From contig CAVEVQ010000007.1 in assembly GCA_963619325.1 (NCBI GenBank), forward strand, positions 13,147 to 77,146: a stretch of DNA of 64,000 nucleotides, in the 5' to 3' direction. Position numbers and translations under genes: made by a program. The notes under the pieces are model-generated. The model saw only the letters and a program-made list of their open reading frames with translations. It ran no database searches and had not been told where the DNA came from. This document shows positions 24,611-33,868 of this stretch, in pieces (within the stretch, counting starts at the first letter, position 1; each line of letters opens with the position of its first letter). The stretch is from UBA1181 sp963619325. Lineage in GTDB: Bacteria; Bacteroidota; Bacteroidia; Bacteroidales; Paludibacteraceae.

Positions 24611-26443
24611 TTATTTAATCTTCATGATAATATCGTCCTCAGATACAGTCGCTCCACTGCCTTGGCAAATCTCTGTAACAACACCATCCCACTCAGAAGC
24701 GATAGCGTTAAAAGTCTTCATAGCCTCAATGTAACAAACCACTTGACCTTTCTTTACCCTGTCTCCGACTTTTACAGGAGTTGCACCAGACTCTTTTACC
24801 AAATAAAACTTACCCTCCAATGGTGAAGCCAATCCATTACCTTCACCTGGAGTTGCGCTCGATGAAGACGAAGAAGCAGAAACTTCACCGTTGTTATCTC
24901 CGATTGTAACCTCGTAGTTGATACCGTTCACAGCAACCGTAACTGTTTGAGGAAGAGAAACGCCACCATTACCTGCATTCTTTTTCGCTTTTCTTTCTTC
25001 AAGATCGGCTTGGAAGTCAGCTTTAGCCTTACCTGACTTATAAGAACGATACTGCTGTGGATGCATAGCCAACTCAAAGAGCTCCTCGTCGTCTTGACCG
25101 AAATCCCAACCTTCTTTCTTCATTTCCTCGCGGAACGTATCAAGAGCGTCAGGGTAGTTAGATTGAGGATCTTCAGTGTGGAATTCCTTGCCCAAAGATT
25201 TAGCCTTTTCAACCAACTCAGGAGCGAGCGCACCAGGCAACTTACCAGACTTGCCCAACATCATATCCCAAATATCGTCAGCAATCATAGACCAACGTTC
25301 TTTGCCTTTCTCCATCTGCATAACGTTCATCAACGCCATGTTCTTAACATATTGAGAGAATGGTGTAACCAAACAAGGATAACCCATCTTAGGCCATACG
25401 TATGAGACCTCGTTAAAGAGCTTAATGAGCAATTCGTCTTGCGTCATTTTAGGTTTTCCGTTCTTCTCTTTCCACTTATTGATAGATTCAAGATTAGTCT
25501 CAAGGTCTGTCATCAAAGAGCCCATCATACCACCTGGGAGTCCTGGACCAATCAAAAGAGAGTTCATCAAACGATTTCGGCTCGGAATATAATAGCCTAA
25601 GAAATCATCCAACATATCTTGAATTAGAGAACGAACCTCCATATAGGCTTCCATATTGATTTCCTTCACTTTGAAACCAGCATCCTTCAACATTGCCTGA
25701 ACTGCGAGTACATCAGCGTGGCCAGTACCCCATGAGAGAGGTTCCATTCCAACATCAACATAATCACAACCTGCCTTGCAAACCTCAAGGATAGAAGCCA
25801 TGTTGAAGCCAGGACCCGCATGACTATGATATTGAATTGTGATATCAGGCTTGATTTCTTTAATCTTTCTTGTCAACTCACCTAAAAAAACAGGACGACC
25901 GATTCCTGCCATATCCTTCAGACAGATTTCGTCACAGCCAGCATTGATCAGTTCCTTAGCCAAGTTTGTGTAATACTCCACCGTGTGGATCGGAGAATAC
26001 GTGATACAAAGACAACACTGAGAAATCATTCCACCATCATGTGCATATTTAATAGAAGGAATGATATTACGAGTGTCATTCAACCCGCAAAAAGTACGGG
26101 CGATATCAGTACCTTGTTTCTTTTTTACTACATAGAATAGTTTTCGAACATCCGCAGGCACAGGACTCATACGAAGACCGTTCAAAGCACGATCCAACAT
26201 GTGTGTTTGGATTCCTGCCTTGTGAAAAGGGTTTGTCCATTCGCGAACCGCCTTATTAGGATTTTCACCATAGAGAAGATTTACTTGCTCAAAACCTCCA
26301 CCATTCGTTTCAACTCGGTCGAAACAACCCATTTTGATAATGGCTGGCGCAACCTTCACCAACTGGTCTACACGAGGAACATACTTTCCTGCTGCTTGCC
26401 ACATGTCTCTAAAAACGAGACTAAATTTTACTTCTTTAGCCAT
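24611..26443 (-). CDS. oadA: Oxaloacetate decarboxylase alpha subunit with biotinyl domain
   Basis: 610 aa. An HMGL-like carboxyltransferase domain (to ~300) has FSLVFRDMWQA (for the usual DxTLRD-like entry), the Lys in CLKDMAG and the metal-ligand motif YHSHAGPG. A conserved PYC/OADA middle follows, then a Ser-rich linker (ASSSSSSATPG) and a biotinyl domain with the lysine in IEAMKT. This carboxyltransferase type handles oxaloacetate, unlike the crotonase-like subunit of methylmalonyl-CoA decarboxylase. Cytoplasmic, bound to OadG/OadB. Note that the usual first-strand motif of the carboxyltransferase is modified. Confidence 0.94.
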   Translation of the reverse strand: MAKEVKFSLVFRDMWQAAGKYVPRVDQLVKVAPAIIKMGCFDRVETNGGGFEQVNLLYGENPNKAVREWTNPFHKAGIQTHMLDRALNGLRMSPVPADVRKLFYVVKKKQGTDIARTFCGLNDTRNIIPSIKYAHDGGMISQCCLCITYSPIHTVEYYTNLAKELINAGCDEICLKDMAGIGRPVFLGELTRKIKEIKPDITIQYHSHAGPGFNMASILEVCKAGCDYVDVGMEPLSWGTGHADVLAVQAMLKDAGFKVKEINMEAYMEVRSLIQDMLDDFLGYYIPSRNRLMNSLLIGPGLPGGMMGSLMTDLETNLESINKWKEKNGKPKMTQDELLIKLFNEVSYVWPKMGYPCLVTPFSQYVKNMALMNVMQMEKGKERWSMIADDIWDMMLGKSGKLPGALAPELVEKAKSLGKEFHTEDPQSNYPDALDTFREEMKKEGWDFGQDDEELFELAMHPQQYRSYKSGKAKADFQADLEERKAKKNAGNGGVSLPQTVTVAVNGINYEVTIGDNNGEVSASSSSSSATPGEGNGLASPLEGKFYLVKESGATPVKVGDRVKKGQVVCYIEAMKTFNAIASEWDGVVTEICQGSGATVSEDDIIMKIK

Positions 26444-26484
26444 AATATTTTTATTATGTATTTTTCTTTAAAATTACGAACAAA

Positions 26485-26739
26485 CTAAACTCTTTCGATT
26501 TTGTCTGCTTTTTTCTTTCCGTCAGTCAACTTGTTGATTGCTAAATCAATAGCCAATGCCACATTAGCGTCTACCGCAGTAGCAGAACTTGCATTCTTCA
26601 CCGTTTTTTCTTCTGCAACCGCAAACTTGTTCACCAAAGTAATGAGCAAATTTCCAACATAAATGATGAAAATCAAGACTGCGAATACAGTTGCTATACC
26701 AATGCCCATCAGCTTCAGGGCTTCCATAAAGCTATCCAT
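26485..26739 (-). CDS. oadG: Oxaloacetate decarboxylase gamma subunit
   Basis: 84 aa. One N-terminal membrane helix (LMGIGIATVFAVLIFIIYVGNLLI) then a soluble tail, in the size and position expected of OadG, which tethers OadA to OadB. First gene of the operon, 41 bp before oadA, and driven by an exact TAnnTTTG box with a ~50-nt leader. Sequence alone is weak; context makes the call firm. Confidence 0.85.
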   Translation of the reverse strand: MDSFMEALKLMGIGIATVFAVLIFIIYVGNLLITLVNKFAVAEEKTVKNASSATAVDANVALAIDLAINKLTDGKKKADKIERV

Positions 26740-26798
26740 ACATTAAAATTTGTTATTTTTTACACGAACTTATCACAAAAAAACTTTTCAACACTCTA

Positions 26799-26806
26799 CA
26801 AATGTA
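26799..26806 (-). promoter_or_regulatory. TAnnTTTG -7 promoter element for oadGAB
   Basis: TACATTTG on the minus strand, 59 bp upstream of the oadG ATG. Confidence 0.6.
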
Positions 26807-26954
26807 AGGCAAATTTTTTGAAAGTTTAACATTGGAAGATTAAAAAAGACTGTCATTTTATTGCGAAAAATCGTCTAAAAACTACTTGTTTGTAGCGATT
26901 TGCACAATTTTAAGGAGATGAACTTACATTTTTCTTACAAACTGCTATTCTTCA

Positions 26955-26985
26955 TTTGAAGTTTGTCTTCTCTTTGTTATTTTTG
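26955..26985 (+). promoter_or_regulatory. TTTG / TAnnTTTG promoter for hisB
   Basis: TTTG at 26955-26958 (-33 element) and TATTTTTG at 26978-26985 (-7 element), separated by 19 bp. This is the best complete match to the two-part Bacteroidota promoter in the window, 33 bp before the hisB ATG. Confidence 0.65.
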
Positions 26986-27018
26986 CTTTCAAGAAAAAAA
27001 CATAATCAAAAAAGAAAA

Positions 27019-28152
27019 ATGAAAAGAGCTCTTTTTATAGATCGCGATGGCACATTAATAGTTGAGCCTCCTGTTTCCTACCAAGTAGATACATTAGAAC
27101 AGATGACATTTCTGCCTGGTGTTCTGCGCAATCTCCACTTTATCAAAGAAAAACTTCCTCACTATGAATTGGTGATGGTTACCAACCAAGACGGATTAGG
27201 CACCGATGTATACCCTCAGAATAATTTTGATACTGTACAAAACAAAATGTTGGAAATATTTGAGGGAGAGGGTGTTATATTCAACAAAATCTTTATTGAC
27301 AAATCTTTTCCAGAAGACAATCTTCCAACGCGCAAACCAGGTACTGCCATGCTCACCGAATACATGGACGGCTCATACGATTTAGCAAACAGCTATGTGA
27401 TTGGAGACCGTCTAACAGACGTGAAATTAGCAGCCAATTTAGGCACAAAAGCCATTTTTATCGCGCCCTCAGAAGAAAAAGGAAAGGAAATGTTAATAGA
27501 AGAGGGGATAGAAGGGGTCAAGGTGAAGGTAGTTACATCATGGGACCAAATCTCAACATTTCTATTTGCAGGCGAAAGAGTTGCTACTGTACACAGGAAG
27601 ACAAAGGAAACAGACATCTATGTGCAGTTGAACCTTGACGGGACAGGACAAACCAAGATTGCCACTGGATTATGTTTTTTCAACCATATGTTGGAACAAA
27701 TTGGGAAACACTCTGGCTGCGACCTCACAATAAAGGTTGATGGGGACTTGAATGTCGACGAACATCACACCATTGAGGACACCGCGATTACATTAGGGGA
27801 AGCATTGTATCAGGCATTGGGAGATAAGCGTGGAATCGAAAGATACGGATACTGCTTACCTATGGACGACTGCCTATGTTCCGTTGCATTAGACTTTGGA
27901 GGACGTCCATGGTTGGTTTGGGATGCAGACTTTCATCGTGAATTCGTTGGCGATATGCCAACGGAAATGTTCCTCCATTTCTTCAAATCATTGAGCGATT
28001 CAGCTAAAATGAACCTCAATATTAAAGCAGAGGGTACAAACGAGCACCACAAGATTGAGGGTATCTTCAAAGCCTTGGCTCGCGCCATTAAAATGGCCAT
28101 CAAGAGAGACATTTATAAATTTGAATTGCCTTCCTCTAAAGGAGTATTGTAA
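27019..28152 (+). CDS. hisB: Bifunctional histidinol-phosphatase / imidazoleglycerol-phosphate dehydratase HisB
   Basis: 377 aa, two fused enzymes of histidine synthesis. Residues 1-~165: HAD phosphatase with nucleophile Asp in LFIDRDGTLI, VMVTNQDGLGT and YVIGDRLTDVKLA. The Cys/His zinc loop of E. coli HisB is not evident. Residues ~175-377: dehydratase with FFNHMLEQIGKHSG, two metal motifs DEHHTIEDTAITLG and NEHHKIEGIFKALARA. The frame extends back to a TTG at 26956, but the promoter box lies in between, so ATG 27019 is used. No other his gene is in the window. Confidence 0.96.
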   Translation: MKRALFIDRDGTLIVEPPVSYQVDTLEQMTFLPGVLRNLHFIKEKLPHYELVMVTNQDGLGTDVYPQNNFDTVQNKMLEIFEGEGVIFNKIFIDKSFPEDNLPTRKPGTAMLTEYMDGSYDLANSYVIGDRLTDVKLAANLGTKAIFIAPSEEKGKEMLIEEGIEGVKVKVVTSWDQISTFLFAGERVATVHRKTKETDIYVQLNLDGTGQTKIATGLCFFNHMLEQIGKHSGCDLTIKVDGDLNVDEHHTIEDTAITLGEALYQALGDKRGIERYGYCLPMDDCLCSVALDFGGRPWLVWDADFHREFVGDMPTEMFLHFFKSLSDSAKMNLNIKAEGTNEHHKIEGIFKALARAIKMAIKRDIYKFELPSSKGVL

Positions 28153-28259
28153 AATTTAGGCTTTTATATTTTTTTGTTGTCAGAAATATCTCTTACATTA
28201 GCATAACTGAGAATTGAAAAAACACATTAATAGTTAACCTATCTAATACTATTTGTCTT

Positions 28260-29684
28260 ATGTTTCTACTTCAATTAGCTATTGTATTGTTGGCTTTGTA
28301 TGTGGGATCACGATACGGAAGCCTCGCATTGGGAGCAATTTCTGGAATTGGCTTAGCCATCCTCGTTTTGGGTTTTGGTCTACAACCCGGAACTCCTCCT
28401 ACAGACGTTATCTACATCATTGTGGCTGCGGTTACTTGCGCAGGAATGATGCAAGCCTCAGGTGGAATGGACTGGATGATTCAAGTAGCAGAACGGCTAC
28501 TTCGCAGACACCCAGACCGCATCACCTTCTTCGCCCCTATTTGTACCTTTTTCCTCACAGTTTTGGTCGGAACTGGTCACGTTGTCTACACTATCATGCC
28601 GATTATCTGCGACATCGCGTTGAAGAAAGGGATCCGACCAGAACGTCCGTGTGCAGTTGCTTCCGTTGCTTCGCAGGTTGGTATTACTTGTTCTCCAATC
28701 GCAGCAGCGGTCGTTGCTTTCACGACAATCTCATCTGCCAACGGATTTGATATCACCATTCCTCAAGTTTTAATGGTTACAATTCCATCTTGTCTCTGTG
28801 GATTGATGGCCGCCAGTGCTTGTTCTTACAAAAGGGGGTTGGATTTGGATAAAGACCCAAAATTTCAAGCACGCTTGAAAGATCCTGAGACATACAATTA
28901 TATGTATGGAAACTCAGCCACGACATTGGACAAAGAGATTACACCAGAGGCAAAACGCGCTGTTTTTATCTTCTTCGCAGCCTTATTGGTCATCGTAATC
29001 TTCGCAACCTGCCAAAGTTTACTTCCAACCTACGAAAAAGTAGTAGCGATAAGCGGTGTCTCAGAAACCTACCATGGGTTCACGGCGGCACAATTAGCCA
29101 AATTAGGAATGGTTGTAGACGGTTTTACAAAGACAACCCAAGTATCGCTCAAGATGAACATTGTCATTCAGATTGTAATGATCACGGCAGCAGCTCTTAT
29201 CATTATCTTCTGTAAGGCAAGTCCTAAAAAAGCAGTTTCAGGTGCAGTATGGCAAAGTGGTATGGTAGCTGTTGTTGCCATCTACGGAATTGCTTGGTTG
29301 GCTGACACCTTCTTCGCTAATCACATGAACGAAATGCAGGCTGCCTTGAATGACATTGTCAAGCAATACCCTTGGAGTATCGCCTTTGTATTCTTTGCTG
29401 TGTCTGTATTGATCAACTCTCAAGGAGCCGTTGTTGTAGCGATGCTACCGCTCGCCTACTCTCTTGGTATCTCCGGCGTTACTCTTTTAGGCGTGCTTCC
29501 TAGTGTCTACGGCTATTTCTTTATTCCAAACTATCCATCAGATATTGCGACAGTCAACTTCGACAGAAGTGGCACGACCATTATTGGTAAATATCTGCTG
29601 AACCATAGCTTTATGATGCCAGGATTAGTCAGCGTGTTTGTATCAACAATCGTATCGTTGGCAATCACGCACCTCATATACTAA
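28260..29684 (+). CDS. Anaerobic C4-dicarboxylate transporter, DcuA/DcuB family
   Basis: 474 aa, about 10-12 helices. The N-terminal LGAISGIGLAILVLGFGLQPG then PPTDVIYIIVA, GTGHVVYTIMPIICDIA, RPCAVASVASQVGITCSPIAAA and the C-terminal FIPNYPSDIATVNFDRSGTT are typical Dcu text. It exchanges fumarate, malate or aspartate for succinate in anaerobic metabolism. DcuA and DcuB cannot be separated by eye. It is monocistronic and ended by a strong terminator. The role fits the nearby OAD pump in a succinate-type fermentation. Confidence 0.94.
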   Translation: MFLLQLAIVLLALYVGSRYGSLALGAISGIGLAILVLGFGLQPGTPPTDVIYIIVAAVTCAGMMQASGGMDWMIQVAERLLRRHPDRITFFAPICTFFLTVLVGTGHVVYTIMPIICDIALKKGIRPERPCAVASVASQVGITCSPIAAAVVAFTTISSANGFDITIPQVLMVTIPSCLCGLMAASACSYKRGLDLDKDPKFQARLKDPETYNYMYGNSATTLDKEITPEAKRAVFIFFAALLVIVIFATCQSLLPTYEKVVAISGVSETYHGFTAAQLAKLGMVVDGFTKTTQVSLKMNIVIQIVMITAAALIIIFCKASPKKAVSGAVWQSGMVAVVAIYGIAWLADTFFANHMNEMQAALNDIVKQYPWSIAFVFFAVSVLINSQGAVVVAMLPLAYSLGISGVTLLGVLPSVYGYFFIPNYPSDIATVNFDRSGTTIIGKYLLNHSFMMPGLVSVFVSTIVSLAITHLIY

Positions 29685-29713
29685 GCGAAAACAATCAGTT
29701 TTTATTAAAAGAT

Positions 29714-29753
29714 GACGCTCCGAAGAACTAATTCTCTTCGGAGCGTCTCTTTT
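29714..29753. terminator. Intrinsic terminator between dcu and the M6 protease gene
   Basis: A perfect 13-bp stem (29714-29726 with 29735-29747, core CGCTCCGAAGA), 8-nt loop, then TCTTTT; the flanking A-run makes it usable from both strands. Confidence 0.85.
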
Positions 29754-29770
29754 ACATTGTATCTTCAATT

Positions 29771-31543
29771 TTATCTAATCAACTTAATTGTTTTAGAAAA
29801 ATTCTCATTATACAAACGTACCAGATAAACACCTTTATTATAACCTGTTCCAAAGACAACCGAAGCATCTCCTTCCATATCAAAATGTTCTATCATGGTT
29901 CCATTAACATTGAAAACAGCAACCGAAAGTTTTTCATTAGCAATCAGTTCAAAAGATTCTTCGGTTTTATAAATAGAGAAGCAAGACTCAACTTCAACTT
30001 CTCTGACAGAAACGTCAGACGACATTTTTCCACATCTAAAGGTCATAGTTTCACCAGGCACACTGAAATCCCATAGATAAGCACCAGATGTACTACCATT
30101 CACCCAAGTAGCATAGGGTATAAGAGAATCACAAAACACCTCGGGACCATTATTTTTCGACCAAAACGGGTTACTGGTCGTTGCTGGTTTACAATCAAGC
30201 AATTCAGCATTTCCCTCAGTAGTGTTATCGCCTGCATCATTGCTGTGCCATATAAAAATTCCATATTCGTCCGTCCTATTCCAATAGTCAGTCTGATAGC
30301 CATCTCTAATTTCCAAATAATATTTCTCTTTACTTGAATTATTTCCACCATGGTACACCGCAACATTACCGACACCTTCTGTCAATGTTACAAGTTTACC
30401 ATTATCATAACCCGTTATGTCAATTTTGTTCGAAAGCCAACCCATCTGATCAAGAGCCCATGGATTTGGATAAGCAGGATTCTTTCCTGAAAAAACAGAA
30501 AAGGCATCACCAATGTTATATACACTCGCATTGTTATCTGAATGACCATCATAAGTATAAAAGTCTGGCCAACCACAAATAAGATGTCCATTTTCATGAA
30601 CGATAGTACCTAATTTAAGTTCTTTTCCTACGTCCGACATTTGATATGAATGATAGACCCAACGATAGAAACCGAACTCAGTCAGATCAAACTGATAACC
30701 ACTTTGGTGAGGCCATAGACCTGTAGCCCATTTATTAGTACACGTTCCCGCGTAATAGATATTGATAGCACGGATTGCACCGTCTTTTGTAGACAAATCA
30801 GTCACATCAAAACCATCTTTCTCTTTCGTATACGATTTCAGAGCCTTTTCTATTACAGGGTAGAAAAGGTCCGTCGTGTAATCCGTTGCCGTACTCGGAG
30901 AATAATATGAGAAATTATTCTCTGCTGTGTAAAAATTCTGAGGAACATAGTTGATATAAGTAAGTTTGCCACCCGAAATCCATTGAAAATATTTCTTTAC
31001 AGACATTGAATTGCCAAAAAGCGTTTCGTCATCTGAATTGAGAAATGTAACAAATTGATCTCTTGACACATCCGACTTAACATCAGGGAAGTCGATAAGA
31101 ACACAAACTCCATAGACAGTGTCTGGAAGAGCTGTCGCACTACGCAAAGAAGTTGTCTGTTTCGTAACAGAATGACTATTTTTCATGGCATTTCTCTTTT
31201 CCAATACACTCTCTTCAGAAATCCTCACATGAGGTTTCAAAATTTTCTTCAATAGAGAAGGCATCTCCGTTCCGTCATAAACAATCCCGGTTGACGTGTA
31301 TTCCTTTTCATCCGAAGAAACAGAAGCGTAGCATACATATTTTGAAGAATCATCTACAACAACCGTATAGCCATCAACGCTCTCCGCATCCATATAAAAT
31401 TCATCTCCATAGAGTTTAACAGAAACCAAATTGCCATTAGGTTGTTTAATCTGGTGAATATCACCAAAATACGGTCGCGCCGTAATAGTCCATGTCGCAA
31501 AAAAAGAAAATGCGATAATAAAAAATTTGAATATACGTTTCAT
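29771..31543 (-). CDS. Secreted M6-family metalloprotease with a type IX secretion C-terminal domain
   Basis: 590 aa. A signal peptide (MKRIFKFFIIAFSFFATWTITA) is followed by a propeptide-like region and an M6 catalytic domain with DTVYGVCVLIDFPDV, SVKKYFQWISGGKL, and the zinc motif TIVHENGHLICGWPD (HExxH as HENGH). The last ~80 residues (SVAVFNVNGTMIEHF, GYNKGVYLVRLYNENF, SKTIKLIR) match a type A sorting domain of the type IX secretion system. So it is exported across the outer membrane and probably left on the surface or released. Substrate unknown. Convergent with dcu. Confidence 0.9.
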   Translation of the reverse strand: MKRIFKFFIIAFSFFATWTITARPYFGDIHQIKQPNGNLVSVKLYGDEFYMDAESVDGYTVVVDDSSKYVCYASVSSDEKEYTSTGIVYDGTEMPSLLKKILKPHVRISEESVLEKRNAMKNSHSVTKQTTSLRSATALPDTVYGVCVLIDFPDVKSDVSRDQFVTFLNSDDETLFGNSMSVKKYFQWISGGKLTYINYVPQNFYTAENNFSYYSPSTATDYTTDLFYPVIEKALKSYTKEKDGFDVTDLSTKDGAIRAINIYYAGTCTNKWATGLWPHQSGYQFDLTEFGFYRWVYHSYQMSDVGKELKLGTIVHENGHLICGWPDFYTYDGHSDNNASVYNIGDAFSVFSGKNPAYPNPWALDQMGWLSNKIDITGYDNGKLVTLTEGVGNVAVYHGGNNSSKEKYYLEIRDGYQTDYWNRTDEYGIFIWHSNDAGDNTTEGNAELLDCKPATTSNPFWSKNNGPEVFCDSLIPYATWVNGSTSGAYLWDFSVPGETMTFRCGKMSSDVSVREVEVESCFSIYKTEESFELIANEKLSVAVFNVNGTMIEHFDMEGDASVVFGTGYNKGVYLVRLYNENFSKTIKLIR

Positions 31544-31634
31544 GATAAAAAGATTTAAATAATATTTAACTAATTTATAAAAAATTAAACTTAAACATAA
31601 TCAACAAAAACACACGAAAACGCATTTTTTTTCT

Positions 31635-31642
31635 TACCTTCG
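31635..31642 (+). promoter_or_regulatory. Variant -7 promoter element for the flippase gene
   Basis: TACCTTCG differs from TAnnTTTG at one position; 47 bp before the ATG at 31690. Confidence 0.35.
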
Positions 31643-31689
31643 CAAAAATTTTTCTACGCTGTTGTTTACATCTCAAAAGACATCAAAAA

Positions 31690-33198
31690 ATGGACGTTGA
31701 AGAAAAAAAAAGTAACTTGAAAGATTGTGGTTGCGAAGGAAATGCATCCAAGAGCCTAAAACATGATACTATCTTGTCCCTTCTATGGAACGCCACCGAC
31801 AAAGTCGGATTTCAAGTCATTGCGTTTGTCATAGGATTAATCACGCTACGACTACTCTCACCAAACGATTTTGGTTTGATTGGCGCATTAGCAATTTTCA
31901 CTGCTCTTTCAAGTATCTTTATTGAAAGCGGTTTTACTTCGGCCATGGTCAGACGCCCTAATAACACAGACGAAGAATATGTCGCCATATTATTATTCCA
32001 TATTGGATTGGCATTGATTTTCTATGTAGTACTCTTTTTCTGTGCAGACCTAATCGCACGATATTATGGAATGTCTGAATTAGTAGATCTTTCAAGATTT
32101 CTGTTTATCAGCATCATTTTCAATGCATTGTCCATCGTTCAAAATATCATTCTAACAAAGGAATTAGAATTCAAGAAACTATCTCTTGCTAGTTTGATAA
32201 GTGCCATCGTAGCAGGTTTTGTTGTCGTCGCCCTCATATATTCAGGCTACACATATTGGGCATTGGCGTGGCAAATAGTTCTTCAAAACGCAGTAAAATG
32301 TTTGTTTCTTTGGCATTTCAGTTCCTGGAGACCAAAGGGAAAACCAAAATTTTCTGTAGTCAAAGAACTCTTTGCGTTCAGTGTCCCATTGTTGGTCAAC
32401 GCATTAGTCAACACTTTCGTACGTTACGTCTACAACCCAATAATTGGTCGTCGTTTAGGCGAAGAACACTTGGGGTACTATTCCGAAGCTTACAAATTTT
32501 ACCTTCTTCCAAGTTCAATCATAACATCTTCTGTTAGCGGTGTCTCCTACCCCGTACTTTCCAAACTAAATGGTCAAGAAGAACGACAAATTTTATATTT
32601 GAGAAAAATGGTAAGGATGTCCGCCTTCGGCATCTTTCCTGTTCTTCTTGGCGCGATGGCATGTTTCGACAACATTATTTCTGTCGTTCTTACAGATAAG
32701 TGGCTTCCTATCGTCACTTACTTTCAAATACTTGCTATAGCAGGTCTTGCTATGCCATTTCAAAGTCTCAACGCAGGATTGCTTACCTTAAAAGGATACC
32801 CCAAAAGAAGTTTTATCATTGAAAGTATCAAAAACGCATTGATTTTAGTTCCTATATTTTTTATACAAGATATAAATTTATTACTATGGAGTTTTTCTAT
32901 CGCCAACATTTTATCTTACTTCATTGGCGTGATGTTTGTGAGGCGTGTCATCAGCTACAAAGCGGTGGCACAAATGAAAGACATTCTGCCCTACCTGCTT
33001 ATCGCATTAGTCATGGCAACTATAGTCTATTTAATCAACTGGCTACCTATCAGCAGGTTGATTCAATTAATTATTCAAATCTCAGTGGGAGCAATTTTCT
33101 ACTTTTCAACTTGCTATCTGACAGGCTCTGCAATTGCAAAAGAATTATTTTTAAACATTCAAAAAGGACTCAAAGCTGCCCTGCCTCAACTAAAATGA
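31690..33198 (+). CDS. Wzx-like oligosaccharide flippase (MOP superfamily)
   Basis: 502 aa, ~12-14 helices. The opening NATDKVGFQVIAFVIGLITLRLLSP is typical of WzxC-type flippases, followed by PNDFGLIGALAIFTALSS and ESGFTSAMVRRPN, GRRLGEEHLGYYSEAYKFYLLP, and LLTLKGYPKRSF. It should move undecaprenyl-linked glycans across the inner membrane. No glycosyltransferase, polymerase or sugar-nucleotide gene is near, so its glycan (exopolysaccharide, O-antigen or protein glycan) is unknown. An N-terminal ~30-residue charged extension carries a CGC motif. Its last 29 bp overlap the convergent DUF4294 gene. Confidence 0.9.
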   Translation: MDVEEKKSNLKDCGCEGNASKSLKHDTILSLLWNATDKVGFQVIAFVIGLITLRLLSPNDFGLIGALAIFTALSSIFIESGFTSAMVRRPNNTDEEYVAILLFHIGLALIFYVVLFFCADLIARYYGMSELVDLSRFLFISIIFNALSIVQNIILTKELEFKKLSLASLISAIVAGFVVVALIYSGYTYWALAWQIVLQNAVKCLFLWHFSSWRPKGKPKFSVVKELFAFSVPLLVNALVNTFVRYVYNPIIGRRLGEEHLGYYSEAYKFYLLPSSIITSSVSGVSYPVLSKLNGQEERQILYLRKMVRMSAFGIFPVLLGAMACFDNIISVVLTDKWLPIVTYFQILAIAGLAMPFQSLNAGLLTLKGYPKRSFIIESIKNALILVPIFFIQDINLLLWSFSIANILSYFIGVMFVRRVISYKAVAQMKDILPYLLIALVMATIVYLINWLPISRLIQLIIQISVGAIFYFSTCYLTGSAIAKELFLNIQKGLKAALPQLK

Positions 33199-33766
33199 TG
33201 ATACGTTCTACGATCCTGTCGTTCTCATCATTAGGGTCATACTTCACTTTGAGATCAGCGCCCAACACCGTGGCAAAAGCCTGCCACCAAAAGGCACGAA
33301 ATCTACCTCTAAATTGCTGAACCAAAGAGTATGATGTGCGACTACATTGACGATCCACCAATCGGATCATCATCTTACCTTGCGACAATGTCATCTTTGA
33401 GAATATTGGTTTATATGTGGCAACCAGAGAATCTTCATAAAGTTCCATGTATTCCTTTCGTTCTTTGTCACTGTCCATCGTAGCCAATAAACTATCTAAC
33501 TCGTTGACCATCTGCCCGATACGTTTTGCATAAGGCAAAGTTTTTCGTACATCGCGAACCGTACGCCAATAGAATTTTTCCTGTTTTGCGTTTTTAAAAA
33601 CCAATTTTGGAAATACATACACCTGAGGAAGCATAATACTTGGTATAGTGTCGCCTTCTAAGTCGACACACGCAGGCACCCTCCTACCCACCTCCACGTC
33701 AATAGCAGAAACCGAGGCGTAAAAAAAAGCCACAAACATACCAATAAAAACAAAACGCATCCTCAT
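33170..33766 (-). CDS. DUF4294-containing periplasmic protein
   Basis: ~198 aa. Signal peptide (RFVFIGMFVAFFYASVSA), then DUF4294 text: LPQVYVFPKLVFKNAKQEKFYWRTV, RDVRKTLPYAKRIGQMVNELD, GKMMIRLVDRQCSRTSYSLVQQ and FRAFWWQAFATVLGADLKVKYD. This family is widespread in Bacteroidota and has no known function. The open frame starts at a TTG (33796) inside the promoter box; ATG at 33766 (or 33760) is the likely start. The 3' end overlaps the flippase gene by 29 bp tail to tail. Confidence 0.9.
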   Translation of the reverse strand: MRMRFVFIGMFVAFFYASVSAIDVEVGRRVPACVDLEGDTIPSIMLPQVYVFPKLVFKNAKQEKFYWRTVRDVRKTLPYAKRIGQMVNELDSLLATMDSDKERKEYMELYEDSLVATYKPIFSKMTLSQGKMMIRLVDRQCSRTSYSLVQQFRGRFRAFWWQAFATVLGADLKVKYDPNDENDRIVERIIILVEAGQL

Positions 33767-33793
33767 GTATTCTACTTTAATTATCACATTCCA

Positions 33794-33801
33794 CAAATGT
33801 A
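33794..33801 (-). promoter_or_regulatory. TAnnTTTG -7 promoter element for the DUF4294 gene
   Basis: TACATTTG on the minus strand, 27 bp upstream of the ATG at 33766. Confidence 0.55.
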
Positions 33802-33868
33802 GTGCTTTTTATGAGCCATTCTTTATCCGTTGACTGATTTTATCATTTTTTAACCAATTAGAATATCA

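Noticed and set aside
24840..24880. Frameshift or repeat error at the serine run in oadA
   Set aside because: The frame is continuous; a Ser/Ala/Pro-Gly linker before the biotinyl domain is normal for this subunit.
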